Assembly (NCBI GenBank): GCA_032433765.1
Contig: JAVIAB010000051.1
Location: 152,518,114 to 152,582,113, forward strand
Direction of reading: 5' to 3'
DNA from: Megaustenia siamemsis
Taxonomy: Eukaryota; Mollusca; Gastropoda; Stylommatophora; Ariophantidae
DNA length: 64,000 nucleotides
The translations under genes were made by a program, and so were the position numbers. Below, piece by piece: positions 45,796 to 56,380 of the stretch (positions within the stretch are counted from its first letter, which is position 1; each line of letters begins with the position of its first letter). The notes beneath the pieces are model-generated. The model worked only from the letters and a program-made list of their open reading frames with translations. It ran no database searches and had not been told where the DNA came from.

Positions 45796-47065
45796 ATTAC
45801 GTCGACCATGTGATAACAAAATCCCGCAAAGGATTAGCCGCCTTGAAGGTCATGGCAGCTGCCAACATCGAGCAGAAGCTACTTACTCTTCTGTTCCAGG
45901 GATTAGTCCTCGCACCAATCGAGTATGCCCTGGCCATTCTTACTGTCAGTACGACTCAAATTGATAGACTGGAGAAAATACACAATGAAGCTATGCGCAT
46001 TATCCTGGGATGTACGAGGGACACTCCCTGTGTAGCAATGAGGTATCTTCTTGACTTTCCAACCATGGATGACAGAATCAAGATCTGGAGAGCACGAGCA
46101 TACCTGAAGATTAGTACAGATACAGAGCATCCATTGCACCACGTGCTCAACACAGAGAAAGGTACCAGGCTAAAAAGAGGCAAATCATGGGTGGGCCGGG
46201 CAGAAGATGTCATCAAACAGGTCTGTGGGCTTACCAATATCAGCGTTTGTGAGGAGTGGATACCGGTGCCTACGTCATTCAAGGGGACTTTCTCATGTAT
46301 TGTCACACTCGACAGGAAAAGTAGGGAATAGAACCCGGTCGTGGTTAATGCTGAGGTCAACGGTCTCATCTGCGATAATACCGATGAGAAAGATGCAGTC
46401 ATCTATACAGACGGATCTGTAAGACGACACGAAAGAAGTGCATGGGCATTTACAGCACGCTCGGCAGGCAGAATAGCCAAGGAAGACAGTGGTGCATACG
46501 CCATGACCACGCGTAGCATGACAATGGAGGTGATGGCAGTGACCAAGGCATTCAAATGGTTAGAGTCACAAGACTACATCCATGCATGTATACTGAGTGA
46601 TTCGATGAGCATGATAAAAAAAGTGGAGTTGGGCTTTGTACGCATGCAATGGGTAGAGTCGTTGCAGAAATCCAAAATACGTAAGGTCACCTTTGTCTAT
46701 GTCCCTGGACATGCGGGAGTACGGGGAAATGAGAGAGCGGACAGGTTGGCTAGCTGCGATGTCGTTGAGGACGGGCAACCGATGGATCGGGCGGACATCA
46801 TCAATGCACTCCGAGATGTGGGAAGAGCAAGGACTTCGACAAACACAGATCAACGTCACTTCTTCGGATGATGGAAATGGGAGTTAAGATGGGCACGGCC
46901 AGAAATGAGAACTTGGTGGCCGTGTAAGAAGACTTATCAACCAACATAGAACTGGAGTCGTCAGTCGCTGGACACTGAGGGAATTGCTGAGGAGGGGATC
47001 TGAGCACCTATGGACATGTTCGGAGTGCAATGATGATGACCCGCAAATAACTCAATAACTCAATA
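45790..47065 (+). mobile_element. RNase H-bearing LINE, 3' part
   Basis: This is the thumb, RNase H and C-terminal part of a LINE, 5'-truncated just past the RT palm. The first frame is DHVITKSRKGLAALKVMAAA, ALAILTVSTTQIDRLEKIHN, EAMRIILGCTRDTPCVAMRY, ending at a stop at 46329. The next frame from 46341 carries RNase H: VIYTDGSVRRHERSAWAF, MEVMAVTKAFKWL, HACILSDSMSMIKKV and VPGHAGVRGNERADRLA, so the Asp, Glu, Asp and His/Asp positions are all visible. A Cys-containing end (HLWTCSECNDDD) and an aataactc tail follow. It sits within the 22-bp minisatellite. Confidence 0.82.
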
Positions 47066-47232
47066 ACAGATGATTATTTCATTTTCTATAGATGATCATA
47101 TCACTTCCTATAGATGACCAAATCACTTTATACAGATGATTATTTCTATTCTATAGATGATCATATCATTTCCTACAGATGAACATATCGTTTCCTACAG
47201 ATGATCATATCACTCTCTATAGATGATCTCTG
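47066..47232. repeat. 22-bp minisatellite, right block
   Basis: The same unit as 45660-45795. acagatgatta occurs at both edges of the LINE, compatible with a TSD but not diagnostic because it is part of the unit. Confidence 0.88.
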
Positions 47233-47289
47233 TAGCTGTTTATCATAACTGCCTCTGACTTCCTCTCTAATCATTTCTTTAAACTATCT

Positions 47290-47785
47290 ACTATATACTA
47301 CAGTATAAGAAAGAAACTATCCGTCACATACTACAGTATAAAAAACTGTCCGTGAGAGACTACCGTGTAAGAAACTATCCGTGACAGACTACAGTATAAA
47401 AACTGTCCGTGACAGACTACAGTGTAAGAAACTATCCCAGACTGACTACAGTGTAGGAAACTCTCCGTGACCGACTACAGTGTAGGAAACTGTCCGTGAC
47501 AGACTACAGTGTAAGAAAATCTCCGTGACAGACTACTGTTTAAAAACTTTCTGTGACAGACAACAGTGTAAGAAACTCTCTGTGACAGACTGCGGTGTAA
47601 AAGGCTCTCCGTGACAGACTACAGTGTAAGAAACTCTTCGTGACAGACTATAGTGTAAAACACTCTCCGTGACAGACTACAGTGTAAGAAACTCTCCGTG
47701 ACAGATTACTGTGTAAGAAACTCTCCGCGACAGACTACTGTGTAAGAAATTCTCCGTGACAGACTGCAGTGTAAGAAATTAACAA
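47290..47785. repeat. 29-bp minisatellite (~17 units)
   Basis: The unit is gtgacagactacagtgtaag followed by aaactctcc. Left units are more degenerate. 47786-48395 includes a 90-codon reverse frame (48084-48356) without recognisable features. Confidence 0.93.
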
Positions 47786-48399
47786 AAGCATGTGGCAAGA
47801 AAACAGACTTATAAAGTGACAGACAAGTTTAGGAAGACAACATTGAGTTATTAAACATCAGAATCTAGAGCGACCTTATTGTATGACACAATGCTACTAC
47901 TTCAGTGAGTTACAGTTATTTTCCCTTTAAAAAAATAGTCGATAAATTGACATAATGACAAGATAAGATTAATGAGCTCACTTCTCATTTATCAAATGTC
48001 ACAGAGTAATCGTCGATAATCAGAGAGGAGTTGAGTCATCGGGGTGCCAATGAAGAGCATCTCCTTAACGGGCCTAGTAATGATTAATAGAGGGAGCTTT
48101 TGCAGAATGATCCTGGTAACATGTCGGTCTCTGGGGACCGTGAATTTAACGCTCGAGCACGGATTGGTCCGGATCTGTTGAAAGCTGCCTTTTTATGGCC
48201 AGGAGTCACATTTGTGGCAGATTGAGAGTTGCAAGGGGGTGTGAGGCCATCACTTAGAGTTTGATTCCAGATGATCCAGCCTTGACAAGCTCTTCCCAGT
48301 CCGTTGTGCTCATGTCGCGGCCCGTAGATCAAGTTTGTGGAAATCTTTCTAGCCAAAGAAGAGGTTCACTTTATTTTTGATGCAGAACGCGAGCCCTTT

Positions 48400-49165
48400 G
48401 AAAGAATAAGGGTAACACGAATCCCTTGATAAAAAATGGAGACATGGATCCCTTGGCATAACGAGGGTGACATGTGCCCCTTGCCATAACGAGGGTGACA
48501 TGTACCTCTTGGCATAAACGAGGGTAACATGTACCTCTTGGCATAACGAGGGTGACATGTACCCCGTGACATAATGAGGGTAACACGGACCCCTAACATA
48601 ATGAGGAGAAACGCGAACCCCTAGACATAATCAGGGTGACATGAACCCCTTGGCGTAACAAAATTTCCTTTTCCCACTGACATAACGAGAGTAACACGAA
48701 CCCCTTAACATAATTAGGAAAACACGAACCCCTTGACATAATGAGGGTGACGCGAACACCTTGACATAATCAGGGTGACGCAAACACCTTGACATAATGA
48801 GGGTGACGCAAACACCTTGACATATGAGAATGACGCGAACACCTTGACATAATGAGGGTGACGCGAACACCTTGACATAATGAGGGTGACGCAAACACCT
48901 TGACATAATGAGGGTGACGCGAACACCTTGACATAATGAGGGTGACGCGAACACCTTGACATAATGAGGGTGACGCGAACACCTTGACATAATGAGAGTG
49001 ACGCGAACACCTTGACATAATTAGGGTGACGCGAACACCTTGACATAATGAGGGTGACGCGAACACCTTGACATAATGAGAGTGACGCGAACACCTTGAC
49101 ATAATGAGAGTGACGCGAACACCTTGACATAATGAGAGTGACGCGAACACCTTGACATAACGAGT
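48400..49165. repeat. 28-bp minisatellite (~27 units)
   Basis: The unit is aacaccttgacataatgagg followed by gtgacgcg. The left third is a diverged version (acatgtaccycttggcataa). Reverse ORFs with SRCSRHPHYVKVFASPSLCQ repeats arise because three units make 28 codons. No promoter or signal supports a gene. Confidence 0.95.
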
Positions 49166-49406
49166 CTCTTAAATGAGGATCCGTACTGAAACGTCCATGA
49201 TGGAAATCTTCAAGCATCGTGTCTCCTGGCGGAGATGATCATGACTCTCCACAACTCTCTACATCTACAGCGGACTATTCATCTCTGTTGTCTACTTCTT
49301 AACACTTTGTTTTATCTCTGCTTACCTTTGTCTCTTCTTCCATCATCTTTTCAATGTAACACAGGTATTCCATCTGATTTTTTTTTACTACAAGAGTCTT
49401 CTTCCT

Positions 49407-49677
49407 CTTCTTTTCTCTTTCACTGATACCTAAAAGGTGTCGTAGTTTATATCATTTGTCGTTCTTGAGCTGCTCGAACTGTCTGAATTTGTGATTTTCC
49501 TTTGTTGTTACATGTCTCTGTCACTGCATCTATCCATCTTCTTCTTTTCTCTTTTCACTGGTACCGAAAAGGTGTCGTGGTTTATATCATTTGTCGCTCT
49601 TGAGCTGCTCGAACTGTCTGAATTAGTGATTTCCCTTTGTTGTTACATGTCTCTGTCACTGCATCTATCCATCTTCT
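49407..49677 (-). repeat. 135-bp direct duplication at LINE-G 3' end
   Basis: Two copies (about 49407-49541 and 49542-49677) share aaaaggtgtcgtngtttata and the run to catctatccatcttcttct. The right copy is continuous with the LINE-G coding tail, so the 3' end of the element has been duplicated. Confidence 0.85.
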
Positions 49678-50500
49678 TCTGGGTCTTCCTCTTGGTCTTT
49701 TTCCATGCATTTTCGAGAAGAACGTCCTTGATGGTGATTGGTAAGGATTCATTCTGACCAGGTGGCCAAACCATTTAAGTTGTTGTTCTATATCTTCTTG
49801 GCAGGGTTTTGTTCCACCCATTTTTCTTATGGTTTCATTTGGTATTCTATCTTTTCTTGTGTTGTTTGTTACTTTTCTCAAGCATCGTATCTCACATGTA
49901 TTGATCTTTCTAAATTGTGATTTAGAAAGGGTCCATGTTTGACTTTCGTAGCACAAAGTTGATATGAAAATGCTATTTATCATTTGTTGTTTAGCTGGCA
50001 TAGAAATGTTTGGATGTCCTAGCAATGGTGAAAGCTGGTATGTGACAGCATTTGCTTTTCGTATTCTCATGTCAATTTCTCTGTCAAATTTTCCATCTTT
50101 TGTGAACATTGTGCCCAAATACTTGAATTCCTCTACTTGTTTTATTTCTTTATCTTGATCTTAATGTTTAATGGGTGTCTTAATTTGCTTATTCTTATAG
50201 CCTCTGTTTTTGTGGTGTTAATTTTCATACTGTATTTTGTGCAGCTTTTATCAAGAGATGTTAAATGCTGTTGTAGCAGGTTTTCATCCTCATATATTAG
50301 GCATTGGTCATCTGCGAAGAGTAGCTCGTTGATGTTGGAGTTTTCTATCTCTATGTTATTATTTGATTTTTCCTTATTGTTGGTTGTTTCTTGATTTATT
50401 TTGCCCATATATATGATGAAGAGGAGTGGTGAGAGGACACATCCTTGTCTTACACCTGTTATTACAATAGTGAATGTTACAATTGTATGCGATACTGTAC
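49564..50500 (-). mobile_element. LINE-G (RTE-like), 5'-truncated
   Basis: The reverse strand from about 50480 reads VITGVRQGCVLSPLLFIIYM (RT motif B), INELLFADDQCLIYEDENLL (catalytic FADD intact), KCYSMKINTTKTEAIRISK-like sequence and, after a stop near 50142, MGTMFTKDGKFDREIDMRIR, CYESQTWTLSKSQFRKINTC, CLRKVTNNTRKDRIPNETIR, QLKWFGHLVRMNPY and KRPRGRPRRRWIDAVTETC. Motif A and everything upstream is missing. Confidence 0.85.
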
Positions 50501-50547
50501 TAGTTATATCCAGAAACGATCTGTGTAAGCAAAGTAACGATCACGAG

Positions 50548-50895
50548 ATGAACTCTTTCCCTACGTGTCGACGCACCATGCGCTATGTTGATTTCGGTCA
50601 TGTACGTTTAGACGCACCATGCGCTATGTTGATTTCGGTCATGTACGTGTCGACGCACCATGCGCTATGCTGATTTCGGTCATGTACGTTTCGACGCACC
50701 ATGCGCTATGCTGATTTCGGTCATGTACGTTTCGACGCACCATGCGCTATGCTGATTTCGGTCATGTACGTGTCGGCACACCATGCGCTATGTTGATTTC
50801 GGTCATGTACGTGTCGGCGCACCATGCGCTATGTTGATTTCGGTCATGTACGTGTCGAAGCACCATGTCCTATGTTGATTTCGGTCATGTACGTT
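50548..50895. repeat. 41-bp minisatellite (~8 units)
   Basis: The unit is gacgcaccatgcgctatgtt followed by gatttcggtcatgtacgtttc. The single-copy relative at 43025-43115 (reverse) extends beyond one unit on both sides, so the array grew from a dispersed repeat. Confidence 0.93.
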
Positions 50896-50978
50896 TAGCC
50901 GCAAGGTGCACCACTCCCAATTTAATTATTGTAAATCGTCATCAAACCATATTCTTTTTATATGTCTTGTATCATTTT

Positions 50979-52376
50979 TAGATAAAGATGATACAGGCTC
51001 TAGAAGAGTTTGGCGTCGAAGTGATCACAGACATATGCAATGACATATACCATACATGATACATACCAAACGATCTAAAAACATCAACTTTCATTGCATT
51101 GCCTAAAAAGAGTGGTGCAGTTGAATGCAGTGACTTAAGAACAATAAGCCTAATGAGCCATGTAACACAAATTTTACTAAAAGTTATACAGGGAAGGATT
51201 CAGAATAAAATCAATACTGAATTAGATGAGCAACATTTTGGATTCAGGAAAAAGTGGGACAAAAGAAGCCATATTCTGCATGAGAACATTGATTGAAAAG
51301 TACACAGAAGTAAACAAACCAATATATGCCTACTTTATAACTACACCAAAGCTTTCAATAGAATACACCATAACCAACTCATAGACTGCCTAACGTGCCT
51401 TTGTACTGGAGCAAACAGCAATAATAAGATAAAACAAGGAGAACTCTACACCCATGGACATAAAAAGAGGAGTAAGACAAGGATGCATCCTATCACCAAG
51501 CTTGTTCAATCTATACACTGAGCAAATCTTTAAAAACATCTCAGAGATACCAGGCCTAAACATTAATGGAAAGATAATCAATAACCTAAGATATGCTGAT
51601 GATACTGTTCTACTAGCAGAAAATCCTAAAGATCTACAACAATTGCTTAATGTGATAAACATAACAAGCAAAAAATATGGACTAGAAATGAATATCAAAA
51701 AGACTAAAACTATGATCATAAACAAAGAAAATTCTCAAGACCTACAATTAAATATCACAGTTGAGGGGAATACATCTGGAGACAGTCCAGAGTTACAACT
51801 ACCTGGGACATACTATAATCAATGATGGAAAATGCAAAACTGAAATAAACAAAAGAATATGTTTGGCAAAAAGTAATTTTAATGCCATGAAAAATATACT
51901 AACAACAAAACAAATATCAGCAGGGCTGAAACTAAGAATGGCAAAATGTTGCATCTTCTCAATATTCCTGTATGGTGCAGAAGCATGGACATTAGACAAG
52001 AAAACAGAACAGAAAATTGAAGCCTTTGAAATGTGGATTTTATAGAAGAATAGGTAGAATTGGATGGAAACAAAAGATAACAAACGTTGAAGTTTTAAAA
52101 CAACTGAAAATAAAAAGAGAACTACTAAATACAATTAAGACGAGACAAATGAAATTTTTGGGGCATGTTAAAAGACACAACAGCCTACTATAAGTAATAT
52201 TGGAAGGAAAAATACAAGGTAAAAGAGGCAGACCAAGACTAACATGGACGAGTAACATCAAAAGATGGACAAGTCAGTCTATGACAGCCCGCAACATCAA
52301 AGCAAGAAACAGAGTAGAATGGCGATCCATGGTAGCCAACCTTCGTTGCGGAGAAGGCACACGATGATGATGATGA
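50979..52376 (+). mobile_element. LINE-A (RTE-like), 5'-truncated, 11-bp TSD
   Basis: Frames together give FIALPKKSGAVECSDLRTIS, QHFGFRKKW, a damaged motif A region, MDIKRGVRQGCILSPSLFNL (motif B), NNLRYADDTVLLAENPKDL (catalytic YADD intact), YNYLGHTIINDGKCKTEINK, GAEAWTLDKKTEQKIEAFEM, RQMKFLGHVKRHNSLL and GRPRLTWTSNIKRW. The end is a (GAT)n tail. tgtatcatttt at 50968-50978 and 52377-52387 is a TSD. Frameshifts near 51290, 51780 and 52040 inactivate it. Confidence 0.9.
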
Positions 52377-52393
52377 TGTATCATTTTGGTATT

Positions 52394-53502
52394 CTATCTT
52401 TCTATTGACCTTTCGAGCCGTAACCGGCCCATAGGGCGTAGACCAAGATACACCTTCTCCTATATGAATTTTTGTTCTAGCAGTTTTCTTTTAAAGATAT
52501 TTTATCAAATCTCGCCATCTGTCTCTGTTCTGTGCAAGCAGTTCTATCTCATTGAGGGAGCCGATTCCTGCTGCTCTTGCCTCTCTCATCAATGTTCTTC
52601 TCAGTGTCTCCCTGGGTCTTCCTCTTTTTCTTTTACCTGTTGTTTCCCATATGAGGGCTTGCTTTGCTATTCGATTATTATCTCTTCTCATCACATGTCC
52701 AACGTATGACCATCGTCTTTTCTTTATTACTGAAGATATTAGTGGTTGATTGGCGATTTCTCTAATTTCCTCGTTTGTTTTGAATTCGTTCCATTCTATA
52801 CCAAGTATTTTCCTTAGACATTTATTTTCGAATGCGTTCAACTTTGTTTCTATATCTCTTGTTGTTTTCCAGCTTTCACACGCATACGTAAGGGTTGATA
52901 GTACATTTGATTTGAATAGCCTAAGTTTTGTGTTTGTGCTAATGAGTTTTGATTTCCACAACTTTTCAAGGCTTCTGAAAGACATTGCTGCTTTAGCCAG
53001 TCTGATTCTAATTTCTTTGCTCGTATCCCCTTCTCGATCAATGTGACTTCCAAGATAGATGAAGTGATCGATCTCTTCTACTGGTTTGTTTTCCATGTAT
53101 ATTTTGTCACTTGTTGGAATTAAACTTTTCATGACTTTAGTCTTTTCATGATTGACCTCAAGCCCAATTTTGCTGGCTATTGATGATAGTTCATTTGTGT
53201 TTTCCTGCATCGTTTTTATCTGATTGCTGATGAGAACTATGTCATCAGCAAAGTCCAGGTCCTCCAAATGGTCTCCTTGTATCCATTCGATGCCTTTATT
53301 ACCAGTGCAGCATTTCTTCATTATGAAGTCCATAACAATTCCAAATAACAAGGGCGATAAAATACATCCTTGTTTAACCCCAGTTTCTATTGGAAACATT
53401 CGCTCAGTCCTTCCTCTGTTCGAACTGCACATGTGTAACCATCATACATGTCTTTGATAATATTTATGATTTTTGATGGTAAGCCATAAAAATTTTTTTT
53501 TC
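52394..53502 (-). mobile_element. RTE-like LINE, best copy, 12-bp TSD
   Basis: Reference copy of the family at 2302, 5059 and 31838. It is bounded by cattttggtatt at 52382-52393 and 53503-53514. The 3' end (left) has a short TATC-like tail after cctttcgagccgtaaccgg. It is 5'-truncated within the RT and inserted next to LINE-A in opposite orientation. Confidence 0.92.
52491..53432 (-). CDS. RTE-like reverse transcriptase C-terminal ORF, 5'-truncated
   Basis: 313 codons from the first Met, without stops. RT motif B is ETGVKQGCILSPLLFGIVMD (residues ~17-36) and catalytic FADD lies in DLDFADDIVL near 66. The thumb has SKIGLEVNHEKTKVMKS, and YLGSHIDREGDTSKEIRIR lies near 128. The connector has LSTLTYACESWK and CLRKILGIEWNEFKT near 210. 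The C-terminal DNA-interacting block is RRWSYVGHVMRRDNNRIAKQ then KRKRGRPRETLRRTL. Motif A and the APE endonuclease are absent, and codons before the Met (YDGYTCAV) continue only to about 53480, so this is a remnant that has stayed open. Confidence 0.88.
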   Translation of the reverse strand: MCSSNRGRTERMFPIETGVKQGCILSPLLFGIVMDFIMKKCCTGNKGIEWIQGDHLEDLDFADDIVLISNQIKTMQENTNELSSIASKIGLEVNHEKTKVMKSLIPTSDKIYMENKPVEEIDHFIYLGSHIDREGDTSKEIRIRLAKAAMSFRSLEKLWKSKLISTNTKLRLFKSNVLSTLTYACESWKTTRDIETKLNAFENKCLRKILGIEWNEFKTNEEIREIANQPLISSVIKKRRWSYVGHVMRRDNNRIAKQALIWETTGKRKRGRPRETLRRTLMREARAAGIGSLNEIELLAQNRDRWRDLIKYL

Positions 53503-53514
53503 CATTTTGGTATT

Positions 53515-53995
53515 GGTGAAATATAATTCCTTGTATAATTTTCTAAAAAATGCATAAATAATATCTTACGTTTTACATAAATATAAATATGTAAATTAAT
53601 ATTTACAAACATCACACATTTTGTCTCTGAAATCTCTACCGCTAAAGAATGATAAAAACCTTCCGTACTGAAAGAGTTAATGAATGATATGAGGTAACGA
53701 AAAACACAGAAACAACCCCATTACAACCTGCTCTGTGTGTGTGGATAACGATGTGTGTGAGCATATGTTGTACCATCAGTACATTTTTGGGATATGTAAT
53801 CAGCTTTATGGAAGCACAGCTTTATGGTACTTCTTTTATTTCACATAACTAATTGCAGTACCCATTTACGGTTGAATGAACATATAAACTGTCGAGTGGG
53901 ATTGAACAAGAACTTTAATGCTCAAGAAACTCAAAATATTATTCTCTTATTCGCGCCACCGTGTTTCAAGTGATCTAGTTTTTACTTGAAATTAC
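53515..53995. other. No recognised feature
   Basis: AT-rich. 53640-53690 includes ctgaaagagttaatgaatg, which resembles the edge of the dispersed repeat at 43025-43115, but the match is too short to call. Confidence 0.4.
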
Positions 53996-53997
53996 TA

Positions 53998-54265
53998 TCC
54001 TTAGCATCTATCTGTCTGCCTGTCTATCTGCCTGTATGCTTGTCTGTCCGTCCGTCTGTGTCTGTCAATCTGACTATCTTCAATCGATCTGACTATCTGC
54101 TTGTCTGCTTGCCTGCCTATCTAGTTGTCTGCCTGCCTATCTATCAGCTTGCCTGCCTATTGACCTGCCTGCCTATCTATCTGCCTGCCTATCTGCCTAC
54201 CTTCCTGTTTATCAGTCTGTTTGTCTGTCTGTCTATCTATCTGTCTGTCTATATGTCTGTCTATG
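53998..54265. repeat. Degenerate CTGT/CTAT/CTGC tetranucleotide tract
   Basis: Imperfect CTNT-type tetramers (ctatctgcctgcctatctgc). The 101-codon frame through it is an artefact. 54270-54595 has no recognised feature. Confidence 0.9.
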
Positions 54266-54599
54266 TATACGTCAAAATTGACCCAATATAAGATGAAAGA
54301 CCTCCTCACACCCGATGATAAAGAAACATCGCACTGAATGACCTTTTTTCTGTGATGCTGTTATTCAAATGCCAATTTGTCACTGTTTTCTTTTTTAAAA
54401 TTCTAGCTATATTTTCTGCTGTCGGATGTTATCAGCGTCCCAAGATGTCCAAATACGAATATTAATTGTGACATTGTTTCCACAGTCGTCCCATATTGCC
54501 ATTGGAGAGAATTCTATTTGTTTGAAATAAACATTAATTTCTTCTTGCTTGGCAATAGACCTAATTTTATCTTATTTTTATACAAGAGAAAAGTAAAAA

Positions 54600-55310
54600 A
54601 AAAGTAGAGAGCCCCCGTCACACCAAGCGGCGTATAAAGGGAATATGGTGTTAGTGACCCGTCACACCAAGTGGCGTATAAAGGGAATATGGTGTTAGTG
54701 ACCCGTCACACCAAGCGGCGTATAAAGGGAATATGGTTAGTGACCCGTCACACCAAGCGGCGTATAAAGGGAATATGGTGTTAGTGACCCGTCACACCAA
54801 GTGGCGTATAAAGGGAATATGGTGTTAGTGACCCGTCACACCAAGCGGCGTATAAAGGGAATATGGTGTTAGTGACCCGTCACACCAAGCGGCATATAAA
54901 GGGAATATGGTGTTAGTGGCCGTCACACCAAGCGGCGTATAAAGGGAATATGGTGTTAGTGACCCGTCACACCAAGCGGCGTATAAAGGGAATATGGTGT
55001 TAGTGACCGTCACACCAAGCGGCGTATAAAGGGAATATGGTGTTAGTGACCCGTCACACCAAGCGGCGTATAAAGGGAATATGGTGTTAGTGATCCGTCA
55101 CACCAAGCGGCGTATAAAGGGAATATGGTGTTAGTGACCCGTCACACAAGCGGCGTATAAAGGGAATATGGTGTTAGTGACCATAATTTCACAGACCTTC
55201 AACATATGATTTTTGAGGTAATGTGGTCGGTATTACGCCCGTGCCGCTTTACTATTGCAGAAAAAAAATGCAGTACCCATTTAAGGCTGGGGAACCTGGA
55301 AGACAGTAAT
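54600..55310 (-). mobile_element. SINE-1 with expanded 3' end
   Basis: On the reverse strand the SINE body (55170-55300: cataatttcacagaccttca, gtaatgtggtcggtattacg) is followed by its 3' terminal 44 bp repeated about 13 times, then the usual tail at 54600. The tRNA head is truncated or decayed at about 55300. Confidence 0.85.
54613..55185. repeat. 44-bp array made from the SINE-1 3' end (~13 units)
   Basis: The unit is gtcacaccaagcggcgtata followed by aagggaatatggtgttagtg and accc. The same 44 bp occurs once in every other SINE-1 copy. Units are very similar, differing by gcggc/gtggc and single-base gaps, so amplification looks recent. Confidence 0.93.
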
Positions 55311-55335
55311 TGTTGCAGCTTCGCTGTCAAGGGAC

Positions 55336-55665
55336 AATACAGACATCTTCTTTAGACAATACAGACATCTTCTTTAGACAATACAGACATCTTCTTTAGA
55401 CAATACATACATCTTCTTTAGACAATATAGACATCTTTTTTAGACAATACAGACATCTTCTTTAGACAATACAGACATCTTCTTTAGGCAATACAGACAT
55501 CTTCTTTAGACAATACAGACATCTTCTTTAGACAATACAGACATCTTCTTTAGACAATACAGACATCTTCTTTAGACAATACAGACATCTTCTTTAGACA
55601 ATATAGACATCTTCTTTAGACAATACAGACATCTTCTTAGACAATACAGACATCTTCTCTAGACA
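55336..55665. repeat. 22-bp minisatellite (~15 units)
   Basis: The unit is cttctttagacaatacagac plus at. It starts directly after cttcgctgtcaagggacaat (55320-55339), which resembles the LINE end at 63280-63300 (cttcggttcgaagggacaat). Confidence 0.93.
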
Positions 55666-55674
55666 TTACTGTGG

Positions 55675-56027
55675 TTTCGGTAAAAAGCCGGGAAAAGACA
55701 AATAAATGCAATGCTGCGGTAAAGCTAATTGCTGCAAACAAGTCGTGGGATGTAACATACACTTGTATAAAATATGGTGCCAACTTTAGAAAAAGGACAA
55801 TACAAAAAAAAAAATACTTGACGTTTCGGCACACTTGCGGCCTTCTTCAGAAAACGTTGACAACACAAACAGACAATGAAATGAAGACGTACTAACGATA
55901 TGTTCTGGAGTTATAAAACTAATACTAACATGAAGGAAGAGATAAAACAATAAGAAAATACGTAAGGAGTTTTACATATTACATGCATATTACATATATA
56001 TATTTATATATATTATATATATATATA

Positions 56028-56064
<37 letters not shown>

Positions 56065-56100
56065 AAGAGAGAGAAAGAGAGAGAAAGAGAGAGAGATAGA
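55675..56100 (-). mobile_element. PLE 3' end fragment
   Basis: In reverse, ttctgaagaaggccgcaagt and gtgccgaaacgtcaag (55818-55855) form the PLE terminal motif. The outermost block at 55685-55725 (gcaatgctgcggtaaagct) is the reverse complement of the terminal sequence after the right PLE arm near 21625. The interior runs into a GA microsatellite at 56036-56103, as in the PLE UTR at 16380-16470. No coding part remains. Confidence 0.7.
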
Positions 56101-56103
56101 GAG
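56036..56103. repeat. (GA)n microsatellite
   Basis: GA dinucleotides with a few AA and CA interruptions, preceded by a TA-rich palindromic stretch at 55990-56035. Confidence 0.95.
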
Positions 56104-56380
56104 AGGACACACTTTATATTTTAAAAAGTGTTTAAAATGAGTCATTTAGCTGAACCGTCTCGTGTCCTGTCGTAAAGTTGAGTGTGGAAATGTGAGAAAA
56201 AGAAGAAGAAGGAGAGAGGGACCAGGCATGTGTTAGGACAAAATCTGGCATGGGTGGCGGATAAGGGGAGATAAGATGACGAGGGAAAGAGGGTCAGACA
56301 CCGTAATTAACCTTCGTAATAAAGCTTCACAAGAAGGAACACACATTAACACACACTAGTGTCAGTGTTAGTGCCGACTT

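Noticed and set aside
48084..48356. 90-codon reverse ORF as a host gene
   Set aside because: No splice signals, no recognisable family, and it sits between two minisatellites. Left unassigned.
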